In this document: positions 34,374 through 43,073 of the stretch, piece by piece
How positions within the stretch are numbered: the first letter of the stretch is position 1
How the letters are laid out: each line of letters opens with the position of its first letter
Assembly (NCBI RefSeq): GCF_030406405.1
Contig: NZ_JAUEPL010000001.1
Span: 1 to 64,000 of the forward strand
DNA from: Streptomyces ficellus
GTDB lineage: Bacteria; Actinomycetota; Actinomycetes; Streptomycetales; Streptomycetaceae
Direction of reading: 5' to 3'
Length of the DNA: 64,000 bases
Program-made: the position numbers and the translations under genes
Notes under the pieces: generated by a model
Seen by the model: only the letters and a program-made list of their open reading frames with translations
Databases searched by the model: none
What the model was told of the DNA's origin: nothing

Positions 34374-34922
34374 TCAGCGGGCGGACAGCCGGAAGGCCAT
34401 CTGGCCGAAGGAGACCAGGTCACCGGCTTGGACCACCACCGAGCCGGTCACCCGCCGCCCGTTGACGGTCGTGCCGTTGGTGGAGCCCAGGTCGCGCAGC
34501 ACCCACAGCCCACGGTCAAGGGCCAGTTCGGCGTGGAGGCGGGAGACCGTCTCATGGCTGAGCCGGAGGCCGTTGGCCGGGTCGCGGCCTATGCGCAGGG
34601 GGTACGGTCCGGGCTCCGGCAGCAGCAGCTTCGGCAGCCGCTCCGCCCGCCAGGCCCGCCCCAGCCGTACGGTGAACGCCGACACCCGCTCCACCGCGCC
34701 GAACACCCGCTGGGACCAGCGCCCCTCGGTGCGCAGATCGGCGGTGAGCGCCGCCAGCTCGTCGGGGCGGCGGGCGACCAGGGCCAGTTCCATGCGCCGC
34801 AGGAACGTGTCGTGCGACAGCCTGCCCTGCGCGGCGCCTTCCCTCAGCAGCCCCAGCGCACGGTCCCGGTCGGCGTCGGAGAGCCGAGCGGGGTAGGTGT
34901 GGGACTCGGAAGGGGACGTCAC
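34374..34922 (-). CDS. DUF1707 and FHA domain protein
   Basis: 182 residues. The N-terminal DUF1707 domain (ARLSDADRDRALGLLREGAA, LSHDTFLRRMELALVARRP) is joined to a C-terminal FHA domain (IGRDPANGLRLSHETVSRLH, LRDLGSTNGTTVNGRRV) that recognises phosphothreonine. It is probably a cytosolic adaptor in Ser/Thr kinase signalling. The GTG start at 34922 lies just before the DUF1707 domain, and GACAAT seven bases upstream suggests a leaderless mRNA. It sits against the grain between treY and treZ. Confidence 0.85.
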   Translation of the reverse strand: MTSPSESHTYPARLSDADRDRALGLLREGAAQGRLSHDTFLRRMELALVARRPDELAALTADLRTEGRWSQRVFGAVERVSAFTVRLGRAWRAERLPKLLLPEPGPYPLRIGRDPANGLRLSHETVSRLHAELALDRGLWVLRDLGSTNGTTVNGRRVTGSVVVQAGDLVSFGQMAFRLSAR

Positions 34923-35117
34923 AGACGTGATTGTCGGTCCGGGCGGCCGGGAGTGTCCAGACGGGGCCCGCTGTCGGACCCCGTTGGTACGGTCTTGGTA
35001 CGTGATCAGCGGGGGGTGTGCACGTGGTATGACGCATGCCGTCCGTTCGGCCAAGTGTCGTGCTTCCCGTTCTCGATCTTGTCAGGATGGGAGGCGACGA
35101 CGACGAGGGGACCGCCA

Positions 35118-36872
35118 GTGCTGTTCGAAGTGTGGGCGCCGCAGGCGCGAGAACGGGTCGAGCTCCAACTGCAGCATGTGACACGCCCATTGGCGCGCGA
35201 CCCGGAGCGGGACGGCTGGTGGGTGACCGAAGTGGACGACGCGGACGCCCCGGACGGCGCGCGGTACGGGTACGCGCTGGACGGCGGCCCGGTGCTGCCC
35301 GATCCGCGCTCGCGCCGCCAGCCGGACGGGCCGGACGGGCTGAGCGCGGTCGTCGACCACTCCTCGTACAGCTGGCGGCACGAGCCTCCGGGGCGCGGCC
35401 TGCGCGACGCCGTGCTGTACGAGATGCACGTCGGTACGTACACGCCCGAGGGCACCCTCGACGCGGCGGCCGGGCGGCTGGACCACCTGGTCGAGCTGGG
35501 CATCACGCATGTGGAGCTGATGCCGCTGTGTCCCTTCCCGGGGAGACACGGGTGGGGGTACGAGGGGGTGTCGCTGTGGGCGGTGCACGAGCCGTACGGC
35601 GGCCCTGAGGCGCTCAAGCGCTTTGTCGACACCGCGCATGGGCTCGGACTGGGCGTGGTGCTGGACGTGGTCCACAACCACCTGGGCCCCTCCGGCAACT
35701 ACCTCCCGGCCTTCGGCCCGTACTTCACCGACACCCACCACACCCCGTGGGGCGCCGCCGTGAACCTGGACGCGCCCGGCTCGGACGACGTCAGGGCGTA
35801 CCTGCTGGGCAGTGCGCTCGCCTGGCTGCGCGACTACCGGATCGACGGGCTGCGGCTGGACGCGGTGCACGCGCTGGCCGACACGCGGGCGCTGACGTTC
35901 CTGGAGGAGTTGTCGGCCGCCGTGGACGCGCTGGCCGCCGAACAGGGGCGGGAGCTGCTGCTGATCGCCGAGTCCGACCTCGCCGACCCGCGCACCACCA
36001 CCCCGCGCGAGAGCTGGGGCCTGGGGCTGCACGCCCAGTGGAACGACGACTTCCACCACGCCCTGCACACCACCCTGACCGGCGAGTCCCAGGGCTACTA
36101 CGCGGACTTCGCCCGCGCCCCGCTCGCCGCCCTCGCCAAGACCCTGGGCCACGTCTTCTTCCACGACGGTACGTACTCGTCCTTCCGGGGCCGTACGCAC
36201 GGGCGTCCGGTGGACCGGACGAAGACCTCGGCGCACCGCTTCCTGGGTTATGCCCAGACCCATGACCAGGTCGGCAACCGGGCCACGGGCGACCGGCTCT
36301 CGGCCTCCTGCTCCCCCGGGCTGCTGGCCTGCGCGGCGGCGCTGGTGCTGACGGGGCCGTTCACACCGATGCTGTTCATGGGCGAGGAGTGGGGCGCGAG
36401 CACGCCGTGGCAGTTCTTCACCGACCACACGGACCCGGAGCTGGCGGAGGCGGTACGCACCGGCCGGAGGCGGGAGTTCGCCTCGCACGGCTGGGCCGAG
36501 GACGACATTCCGGATCCGCAGGATGCGGCCACCCGGGACCGGTCCTGCCTGGACTGGTCCGAGCGGGACCGGGAACCGCACGCCCGGCTGCTGGCCTGGT
36601 ACCGGGAGCTGATCGCCCTGCGGGCCGCCCAGCCCGACCTGACCGACCCGGACCTGGCGGCGGTCCGGGTGGCGTACGACGAGGAGGCCCGCTGGCTGGC
36701 GTTCCGGCGCGGCGACCTGCGGGTGGCGGTCAACTTCGCCAAGGAGGCCGCGCGCATCCCGCTGGGCGGCCGTGGCCGGGTCCTGGCGGCCTGGGAGCCG
36801 GTCGAGCTGCCCAACGGGGACGGTCTGCTGACGCTCCCGCCGGAGTCGTGCGTGATCCTGGCGGACGTGTGA
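35118..36872 (+). CDS. treZ: Maltooligosyltrehalose trehalohydrolase TreZ
   Basis: 584-residue GH13 hydrolase that releases trehalose from the TreY product. N-terminal MLFEVWAPQARERVELQL is the CBM48-like start, then YEMHVGTYTPEGTLDAA, VVLDVVHNHLGPSGNY, IDGLRLDAVHALAD with the Asp nucleophile, LLIAESDLADPR with the Glu, and YAQTHDQVGNR. The start is GTG 35118 with GAGGGG upstream; the open frame runs further 5' only as a shadow of the opposite gene. With GlgX and TreY it completes conversion of glycogen to trehalose. Confidence 0.94.
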   Translation: MLFEVWAPQARERVELQLQHVTRPLARDPERDGWWVTEVDDADAPDGARYGYALDGGPVLPDPRSRRQPDGPDGLSAVVDHSSYSWRHEPPGRGLRDAVLYEMHVGTYTPEGTLDAAAGRLDHLVELGITHVELMPLCPFPGRHGWGYEGVSLWAVHEPYGGPEALKRFVDTAHGLGLGVVLDVVHNHLGPSGNYLPAFGPYFTDTHHTPWGAAVNLDAPGSDDVRAYLLGSALAWLRDYRIDGLRLDAVHALADTRALTFLEELSAAVDALAAEQGRELLLIAESDLADPRTTTPRESWGLGLHAQWNDDFHHALHTTLTGESQGYYADFARAPLAALAKTLGHVFFHDGTYSSFRGRTHGRPVDRTKTSAHRFLGYAQTHDQVGNRATGDRLSASCSPGLLACAAALVLTGPFTPMLFMGEEWGASTPWQFFTDHTDPELAEAVRTGRRREFASHGWAEDDIPDPQDAATRDRSCLDWSERDREPHARLLAWYRELIALRAAQPDLTDPDLAAVRVAYDEEARWLAFRRGDLRVAVNFAKEAARIPLGGRGRVLAAWEPVELPNGDGLLTLPPESCVILADV

Positions 36873-36929
36873 GCGTACGAGTGGGCTGACGTATGAGCGG
36901 GCGAGTGGGCGGCCCTGTGTCGCGATCCG

Positions 36930-38066
36930 CTACTCGACGATCGCCGGCTCGCGCGGGGTGGTGTTGAAGCGGCGCCCGCCGTCCTCGGTGACCGTGACGA
37001 TGTCCTCGATCCGGACACCGAAACGCCCCCGCAGGTAGATCCCGGGCTCGACGGAGAAGCACATGCCGGGTACCAGGGGCTGCTGCTCGCCCTCGATGAT
37101 GTACGGCGGCTCGTGCGTGGTGACGCCGATGCCGTGGCCGGTGCGGTGGATGAAGTGCTCGCCGTACCCGGCCTCGGTGATCACCGCTCGGGCCGCCCGG
37201 TCGACGTCCTGGCAGGCTGCGCCCGGCTTGACCGCCTCGAACCCGGCCTGCTGGGCCTCCCGTACGACGTCGTGGACGCGCCGCTCCTCGGCCGTGGGTT
37301 CGCCGACGTGGACGGTACGGCTGGTGTCGGAGCCGTACCCGTGCTTGAGGCCGCCGAAGTCGAGGACGACCATGTCGCCCGGCTCGATGGTGCGGTCGCC
37401 CGCCTCGTGGTGCGGGTTGGCGCCGTTGGGGCCCGAACCGACCACGGTGAAGTCCACCTGGGAGTGGCCGAAGTGCTTGAGCAGCGCGGCGAGATCGGCC
37501 GCGATGTCCGTCTCCTTCCGCCCGGCGAAACGGACCTTGAGGATCTCGCGGTACGCCGCGTCGGCTGCGGCGCCCGCCGCCTCCAGGCGGGCCAGCTCGT
37601 GGGCGTCCTTGACGGCCCGCAGCATGGGCAGGGCCTCGGTGAGCGCGGTGTACGAGGTGTCCGGCAGCCGCCTCTGGAGCCCGAGGAGGTGCATGGCCCA
37701 GGCGTTGTCGCTGATCCCGTAGCGGCGGCCGGTCCCGAGCAGGGGCGCGGTGACGTCGTACGGGTCCGTGCCGTCGGTCCAGTCGCGCAGGCCGAGCGCC
37801 TCGGCCCCGGGGGCCCGGGCGGCGTCGGGTGCCTCCAGGGTGGGCACGACAAGGACCGGGTCCTTGCCGGGGACGAGGACGAGGGCGGTGAGCCGCTCGG
37901 TCGTGGCGGTCAGCTGGTAACCGGTGAAGTACACGAGGTCGGGCCCGGGCGCGATGACGAGCCCGTCGAGGCCGGCGTCTGCGGCGGCGTCCACGGCGCG
38001 GGCCATGCGGGCGCGGTAGTCGTCGGCGGTGAAGGGAGCGGGGGCGCTGTCGCGGTGGCTGTCCAT
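36930..38066 (-). CDS. Xaa-Pro aminopeptidase family (M24B) protein
   Basis: 378-residue metallopeptidase of the pita-bread fold. All five metal ligands are visible: Asp in VVLDFGG, Asp in GYGSDTSRT, His in HRTGHGIGVTTHEPP, Glu in FSVEPGIYLRG, and Glu in VRIEDIV. The N-terminal creatinase domain starts MDSHRDSAPAPFTADDYRAR. ATG 38066 has GAGG nine bases upstream; ATG 38075 overlaps the LysR stop but has no usable ribosome site. Likely cytosolic, releasing N-terminal residues before proline. It may be co-transcribed with the LysR gene. Confidence 0.9.
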   Translation of the reverse strand: MDSHRDSAPAPFTADDYRARMARAVDAAADAGLDGLVIAPGPDLVYFTGYQLTATTERLTALVLVPGKDPVLVVPTLEAPDAARAPGAEALGLRDWTDGTDPYDVTAPLLGTGRRYGISDNAWAMHLLGLQRRLPDTSYTALTEALPMLRAVKDAHELARLEAAGAAADAAYREILKVRFAGRKETDIAADLAALLKHFGHSQVDFTVVGSGPNGANPHHEAGDRTIEPGDMVVLDFGGLKHGYGSDTSRTVHVGEPTAEERRVHDVVREAQQAGFEAVKPGAACQDVDRAARAVITEAGYGEHFIHRTGHGIGVTTHEPPYIIEGEQQPLVPGMCFSVEPGIYLRGRFGVRIEDIVTVTEDGGRRFNTTPREPAIVE

Positions 38067-38071
38067 GACGG

Positions 38072-38971
38072 TCATCCTCGCCGCGCCGGGTGCCCGACGC
38101 GAGCGGATTGCGGGGGTGTGGTGAGTGCGGCGGCCACGGTGGCGGCGGGGCCCGCCGGTTCGCCGGTGCGGAGCAGTTCGGTGCGGTGGACCAGGCGCGG
38201 TTCGGTGAGGGGCACGGCGGTGGCGCCGGGGGCGGGCGGGATGGTCGCCGGCAGGAGGGTCAGGCCGTGGCCGGCGGCCGCGAGGGCGGTCAGGGTGCGG
38301 ACGTCGGTGCCGTCGTAGCGCAGGGCGGGGCGGAAGCCGGGCGTGCCGTGGGCGGCGCGGAGCCGGTCGAGCGGGAGGCCGGCGGCCGGTGCGTCGAGCC
38401 ACCGGGCGTCGATCAGGTCGCCGAGGCGCAGTCCGGGACGGTGGGCGAGGGGGTGGCCGGCGGGGAGGTGGACGGCGAGCGGGGCCTCGGCGACGCGGGT
38501 GGCGGTGAGCGGGGCGACGTCCGGGAGCCGCAGCGGGTCGTTGGGGGCGGCGAGGCCGTCGACGATCCCCAGGTCGGCCGTCCCGGCCGCGAGGGCGGCG
38601 GGGATCTCGTCGCGGGGCAGGACGCGGAGGGTGACGCGGGTGGCGGGCAGCGCGGCGAGGGTGTCGGGGTGGACGGCGAGCGGGGCGGCGGCGAGGGTGA
38701 GGTCACCGGCCGGTGCGGCGGCCATGCGCGTGAGGTCGGCCCGGGCCGCGTCGAGGCGGAGCAGCAGGGGCCGGGCGTGCTCGAGGAGGCGTTCTCCCGC
38801 GCGGGTGGGAGCGACCGGGCGGCGGGCCAGCAGCGGCAGCCCGAGGTCGCCTTCGAGGGCGGCGATGTGCTGGGAGACGGCCGACTGGGTGTAGCCCAGT
38901 TCGCGGGCGGCCCCGGAGAAGGAGGCGAGCCGGGCCACCGTCACGAACGTACGGAGCAGGTGCGGGTCCAT
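38072..38971 (-). CDS. LysR family transcriptional regulator
   Basis: 299 residues. N-terminal winged helix-turn-helix (MDPHLLRTFVTVARLASFSG, LGYTQSAVSQHIAALEGDLG), then a periplasmic-binding-like effector domain (about residues 90-290). ATG 38971 gives the canonical LysR start; earlier codons add only MPVGTLVT. Divergent from the amidotransferase-like gene, with a good T-N11-A dyad in between at 38994-39008, so I infer control of that gene and of itself. Effector unknown. Confidence 0.9.
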   Translation of the reverse strand: MDPHLLRTFVTVARLASFSGAARELGYTQSAVSQHIAALEGDLGLPLLARRPVAPTRAGERLLEHARPLLLRLDAARADLTRMAAAPAGDLTLAAAPLAVHPDTLAALPATRVTLRVLPRDEIPAALAAGTADLGIVDGLAAPNDPLRLPDVAPLTATRVAEAPLAVHLPAGHPLAHRPGLRLGDLIDARWLDAPAAGLPLDRLRAAHGTPGFRPALRYDGTDVRTLTALAAAGHGLTLLPATIPPAPGATAVPLTEPRLVHRTELLRTGEPAGPAATVAAALTTPPQSARVGHPARRG

Positions 38972-38993
38972 GGTGACCAGTGTCCCGACCGGC

Positions 38994-39008
38994 ATCAGCG
39001 TTTCTGAT
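38994..39008. promoter_or_regulatory. LysR-type T-N11-A dyad
   Basis: ATCAG-N5-CTGAT, a perfect dyad with the T and A of the LysR consensus 11 bases apart, midway between the divergent starts at 38971 and 39067. Best read as the binding site of the adjacent LysR protein. Confidence 0.65.
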
Positions 39009-39066
39009 CGAGGGTGCAGAGATCATCGTTGGACCTGAACGGGCCCCGGCGGCAAGCATGTTCGGC

Positions 39067-39810
39067 ATGACGAACCCTGCTCTGACGCTTCCTCTCGCCC
39101 GGATCGCCCTGGTCGCCGACCGTTCCCCCACCGTGCAGTCCCATGTCCGCGTCCCGCTGCTCCTCGACGCGCTCGCCGAGCGGGACGGTCTCGTCCTCGA
39201 CGCGTACTGGGTGCCGACCGCGGACGCCGCCGAGCCCGGTGCCGTGGACGGGTTCGACGCGGTGTGGCTGCTGCCGGGCAGCCCGTACCGCAATGAGGCG
39301 GGCGCGCTGGCCGCGGTCCGTACCGCGCGGGAGCGGGGCATCCCGTTCCTGGGGACGTGCGGCGGTTTCCAGCACGCGCTGCTGGAGTACGCGCGGCACG
39401 TCTGCGGGCTGTCCCGGGCGGCGCACGCCGAGAACGATCCGCAGGCCGCGGCCGAGGACCTGGTGATCGGGCGGCTCGCGTGTTCGCTGGCGGGGCACGA
39501 GGGAGCGGTGCGGGTGACGCCCGGCTCACTGGCCGAGTCGGTGATCGGGGCCGAGCGGCTGGTGGAGCGGTACCAGTGCTCGTACGGGCCGGACGCCGAC
39601 CACCTGGACCTGCTGCGCGCGCACGGGCTGCGCTTCACCGGCGAGGACGGGGACGGGCAGGCGCGGATCGTGGAACTGCCGGGTCACCCCTTCTTCCTGG
39701 CCACGCTGTTCCAGCCCGAGCTGGCCGGGGACGGGACGCGTCCGCACCCGGTCGTGCGGGCGCTGGCGTCGGCCGCGGTCCGGCACGCGAGCGCGCTGCC
39801 GGTGGCGTGA
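39067..39810 (+). CDS. Class I glutamine amidotransferase-like (CTP synthase C-terminal-related) protein
   Basis: 247 residues related to the glutaminase domain of CTP synthase, without the synthase domain. The nucleophile elbow is GTCGGFQHALLEYAR with Cys98. The segment that carries the triad His-Glu in CTP synthase (FHPE) reads FQPE here, so the His is replaced by Gln; Glu is kept. A second conserved Cys171 is in RYQCSYG. Some relatives in this family are selenoproteins. Full glutaminase activity is doubtful. ATG 39067 chosen; divergent from LysR. Confidence 0.78.
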   Translation: MTNPALTLPLARIALVADRSPTVQSHVRVPLLLDALAERDGLVLDAYWVPTADAAEPGAVDGFDAVWLLPGSPYRNEAGALAAVRTARERGIPFLGTCGGFQHALLEYARHVCGLSRAAHAENDPQAAAEDLVIGRLACSLAGHEGAVRVTPGSLAESVIGAERLVERYQCSYGPDADHLDLLRAHGLRFTGEDGDGQARIVELPGHPFFLATLFQPELAGDGTRPHPVVRALASAAVRHASALPVA

Positions 39811-39819
39811 GCCGCGTCG

Positions 39820-40446
39820 TCAGCTCATGCGTACGACGAGGTCGGCGCGGCCACGACCGGCGGCGACGAGCCGGGCGTTGGCCTCGTCGGACTCCCTGAC
39901 CCAGCGTTCGGCGTACGGTCGGTCCTTGCCGTAGTGGACGTGGCGTTCGACGAGCCGGTGGACGCGGCGGCGGTCGTCCAGTTCCAGGAACCAGACCTCG
40001 TCGAGGAGCGGGCGGACCGCCGCCCACGGGCCGCCGTCGTGCAGGAGGTAGTTGCCCTCGGTGACGACGAGAGGCACGCCGGGGTCAACAGGGATGCTGC
40101 CGGCGACCGGTTCCTCCAGGGCCCGGTCGAAGGCGGGCGCGTAGACGGTGACGCCGGGCTCGGCGGCACGCACCCGGGCGAGCAGGGCGGCGTACCCGGC
40201 GGCGTCGAACGTGTCGGGGGCGCCCTTGCGCCCGGCGCGGCCGAGGCGGCGCAGCTCGGCCTGGGCGAGGTGGAAGCCGTCCATGGGGACGAGGACGGCG
40301 AGCCCGCCGAGGCGGTCGACCAGACTCCCCGCGAGCGTCGACTTGCCCGCACCGGGCGCCCCGGCGATGCCCAGGACCCGGCGGGCCCCGGGGGCGGCGA
40401 GGCGGCGGGCGCGGTCGGTGAGCTCGGCGAGCGCTTGCGAGTCCAT
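39820..40446 (-). CDS. Nucleoside/nucleotide kinase-like P-loop protein
   Basis: 208 residues. P-loop GIAGAPGAGKSTLAGSL, substrate segment VPMDGFHLAQAELRRLGR, and EGNYLLHDGGPWAAV, all as in uridine kinase and pantothenate kinase-like proteins. Closest to the group annotated as nucleoside/nucleotide kinase family or fructose transport-associated FrcK proteins. Phosphate acceptor unknown. Divergent from the VOC gene with 56 bases between starts. Confidence 0.85.
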   Translation of the reverse strand: MDSQALAELTDRARRLAAPGARRVLGIAGAPGAGKSTLAGSLVDRLGGLAVLVPMDGFHLAQAELRRLGRAGRKGAPDTFDAAGYAALLARVRAAEPGVTVYAPAFDRALEEPVAGSIPVDPGVPLVVTEGNYLLHDGGPWAAVRPLLDEVWFLELDDRRRVHRLVERHVHYGKDRPYAERWVRESDEANARLVAAGRGRADLVVRMS

Positions 40447-40490
40447 GGAGGGATTGTGGCAGCGGGCCGACCGGGGCCGTTTCCTCCGGC

Positions 40491-40502
40491 TAGCGTGGCC
40501 GC
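40491..40502 (+). promoter_or_regulatory. Likely leaderless -10 for the VOC gene
   Basis: TAGCGT ends six bases before the ATG at 40503, the distance expected when transcription begins at the start codon. There is no Shine-Dalgarno sequence. The -35 is not clear. Confidence 0.4.
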
Positions 40503-40892
40503 ATGTCCCACATCGCCCTGGTCAGCCTTGTCGTCCGTGACTACGACGAGGCCATCGACTTCTACACCGGCGCTCTCGGCTTCGCACTCGTCGAGGACAC
40601 CGATCGCGGTGACGGCTCGCGCTGGGTCGTCGTCCGGCCGCGCGGGTCCGCAGCGGGTACGGGGCTGCTGCTGGCCCGCGCCGCGGGTCCCGCCCAGGAG
40701 GCGGCCGTGGGCGGCCAGACCGGCGGCCGGGTCGGGTTCTTCCTGCACACCGAGGACTTCGCCGGTGACCGGGCGCGGATGCTGGCCGCGGGGGTGCGGT
40801 TCCTGGAGCAGCCGCGCCACGAACCGTACGGGACGGTGGCGGTCTTCGAGGACCTGTACGGCAACCGCTGGGACCTGCTGGAGCCCGCGTGA
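40503..40892 (+). CDS. VOC (glyoxalase/bleomycin resistance-like) family protein
   Basis: 129 residues, one VOC module of two beta-alpha-beta-beta-beta units. First unit ALVSLVVRDYDEAIDFYTGALGF, second unit GFFLHTEDFAGDRARMLAAG ending VAVFEDLYGNRWDLLEPA. The metal-site pattern is only partly that of glyoxalase I, so enzyme or binding role cannot be told. Alone on its strand. Confidence 0.87.
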   Translation: MSHIALVSLVVRDYDEAIDFYTGALGFALVEDTDRGDGSRWVVVRPRGSAAGTGLLLARAAGPAQEAAVGGQTGGRVGFFLHTEDFAGDRARMLAAGVRFLEQPRHEPYGTVAVFEDLYGNRWDLLEPA

Positions 40893-41029
40893 CGGGGGCC
40901 CGAGGCCGGGGTTCCGGCGAAGGCGGGACGTTTCGGGCTCAACGTTCTAGTCTCGATACAGAGGCGGGCGGAGCGCCGGCCTGTCGGCCCTGTCGACGTC
41001 GCCCGTCTCCACGGAGAGGAGGCGGAAAG

Positions 41030-42322
41030 ATGAAAACGTCGATACGACGGTCCGCGATCGTGGCCAGCGCGGCCGCTCTGCTCCTCACGACCATCGGCGC
41101 GACCGGCGCGGTCGGCGGCAGCGGATCCCCGGCCACGGTCCCGGCGCAGGTTCCGGCCCAGGCGGAGGACGGTGTACTGAAGCTCGGTTACGTCCTTCCC
41201 GAGACGGGTCAGTTGTCCTTCCTGGGCCCGCCGATGATCGAGTCGACGAAGTTCGCGATCAAGACGATCAACGATGCCGGGGGTGTGCTGGGCAAGCCGA
41301 TACCGGCCCCGGCCTCGGGTGACGAGGCCGGTCAGGAAGCCGTGGCCACGCAGTCGGCCGACCGGGTGCTGGCCGCGGACGTGGACGCGATCATCGGTGC
41401 CGCCGCCTCCGGGATGTCGCTGGCCTTCATCGACCGGGTGACCGGTGCCGGTGTGGTCCAGTGCTCGGGGTCGAACACCGCACCCACGTTCACCGACTAC
41501 GACGACGGCGGGTTCTACTTCCGCACCGCGCCGAGTGACGCGCTGCAGGGGCCTGTCCTGGCGAAGGTGGTGGCCGAGGACGACAACAAGAAGAGGGTGG
41601 CCATCGTCGCCCGCGCCGACGACTACGGTCGCGGCCTGCTGGAGTCCACCAGGAAGGCGCTTGAGGACCGCGGCGCGACCGTGGCCGTCGCCGAGACGTA
41701 CGACCCGAAGGCGACCAACTTCGACCAGGTCGTACAGAAGGTGAGGAACGCGAACCCGGACGCCGCCGTGGTGGTCGCCTTCGAGGAGGGCGCCCAGATC
41801 CTCCAAGGCCTGATCGAGGCCGGACTGGGCCCGGACAGGATCGGCGTGTACGGCACCGACGGGCTGCGCAGCGAGGAACTGCCCTCGCTCGTCGCACCCG
41901 GCGACACCGGCCGGCTCGCCGGGATGAAGGGCACGGCACCGGCATCGGCGTCGAACGCCGCGTACGTGAAGGCGCTGAAGGAGTTCGCGCCCGGCCTGAA
42001 GGAGCTGCAGTTCGCACCCCAGACGTTCGACTGCGTGACGACCGTCGCGCTCGCCGCCGAAAAGGCCCGGTCGGACGACCCGGAGAAGTTCTCGAAGGAG
42101 ATGGTCGGAGTCACCAAGGACGGCGAGAAGTGCAACTCGTTCGACGCCTGCAAGAAGTTGCTCGCGGCGGGCAGGGACATCGACTACGACGGTGTGAGCG
42201 GTCCGCTCGACTTCACCGAGGCCGGCGAGCCCGGCCAGGCGACGATCGAGGTCTACACGTACGACGAGAAGGGCGACCTGAAGACCGTGCGCACGGAGCT
42301 GAGCAAGGGCGCCGCCCAGTGA
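41030..42322 (+). CDS. Branched-chain amino-acid type ABC substrate-binding protein
   Basis: 430 residues of the LivJ/Leu-Ile-Val binding family. Sec-type signal (MKTSIRRSAIVASAAALLLT) followed by a small-residue cleavage region but no lipobox Cys, which is unusual for a Gram-positive ABC receptor. Mature motifs: LKLGYVLPETGQLSFLGPPM, AGQEAVATQSADRVL, and IIGAAASGMSLAFID. Several Cys (QCSGS, FDCVTT, EKCNSFDACKK) may form disulfides. Strong GGAGAGGAGG before ATG 41030. Convergent with livF, seven bases away. Confidence 0.88.
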   Translation: MKTSIRRSAIVASAAALLLTTIGATGAVGGSGSPATVPAQVPAQAEDGVLKLGYVLPETGQLSFLGPPMIESTKFAIKTINDAGGVLGKPIPAPASGDEAGQEAVATQSADRVLAADVDAIIGAAASGMSLAFIDRVTGAGVVQCSGSNTAPTFTDYDDGGFYFRTAPSDALQGPVLAKVVAEDDNKKRVAIVARADDYGRGLLESTRKALEDRGATVAVAETYDPKATNFDQVVQKVRNANPDAAVVVAFEEGAQILQGLIEAGLGPDRIGVYGTDGLRSEELPSLVAPGDTGRLAGMKGTAPASASNAAYVKALKEFAPGLKELQFAPQTFDCVTTVALAAEKARSDDPEKFSKEMVGVTKDGEKCNSFDACKKLLAAGRDIDYDGVSGPLDFTEAGEPGQATIEVYTYDEKGDLKTVRTELSKGAAQ

Positions 42323-42329
42323 CCTCGGT

Positions 42330-43070
42330 TCACCGCACGCGGGCGAGAGTGCCCAGGTAGAGGTCGATCACCTTCTGGTCGTGCAGCAGATCGGGGCCGG
42401 GACCGGTGTACGCGTTCCGGCCCTGGTCGAGTACGTAGCCACGGTCGCAGATCTGCAGGCACCTGCGGGCGTTCTGCTCGACCATCAGCACGGCGACGCC
42501 CGCGCCGTTGATCTCCTTCACCCGGTCGAACACCTGGTCCTGGAAGACGGGTGACAGCCCCGCCGACGGCTCGTCCAGGAGCAGCACCTGCGGCTCCATC
42601 ATGAGCGCGCGTGCCATCGCGAGCATCTGGCGTTCGCCGCCGGACATCGAACCGGCCTTCTGCTTCCGGCGGTCGGCCAGCACGGGGAAGAGTTCCTCCA
42701 AGGCGGCGGCACGGCGCGCATAGGTCCGGGGGCGCAGGTAGACACCCATCCGCAGGTTCTCCTCGACGGTCAGCGCGGGGAAGACGTTCGCCAGCTGCGG
42801 TACGTAGCCGACGCCCCGGCGCACCAGTTCATGGGCGGGCCGGTTGGTGACGTCCTCGCCGTGCAGCCGCACGGTGCCGGTGCGGATGCGCAGCAGGCCG
42901 AAGACCGCCTTGGCCAAGGTCGACTTCCCGGCGCCGTTGGGGCCGATCACGCCGACCAGCTCGCCGGGTCGCACCTCGATGCTGCACCCGCGCAGCACAT
43001 CGACTCCCGGCAGGTAGCCGGCGACGATCTCGTGGGCCGCCAGCACCGGCCCGCCCTCGTTCGCGGACAT
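42330..43070 (-). CDS. livF: Branched-chain amino-acid ABC transporter ATPase, LivF type
   Basis: 246 residues. Walker A GPNGAGKST, signature SMSGGERQMLAMARAL, Walker B VLLLDEPSAGLSP, and the LivF-type VPQLANVFPALTVEENL after the Q-loop. Last of four genes transcribed together (livH, livM, livG, livF). Pairs with LivG to drive the LivHM permease. Confidence 0.9.
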   Translation of the reverse strand: MSANEGGPVLAAHEIVAGYLPGVDVLRGCSIEVRPGELVGVIGPNGAGKSTLAKAVFGLLRIRTGTVRLHGEDVTNRPAHELVRRGVGYVPQLANVFPALTVEENLRMGVYLRPRTYARRAAALEELFPVLADRRKQKAGSMSGGERQMLAMARALMMEPQVLLLDEPSAGLSPVFQDQVFDRVKEINGAGVAVLMVEQNARRCLQICDRGYVLDQGRNAYTGPGPDLLHDQKVIDLYLGTLARVR

Positions 43071-43073
43071 CGG

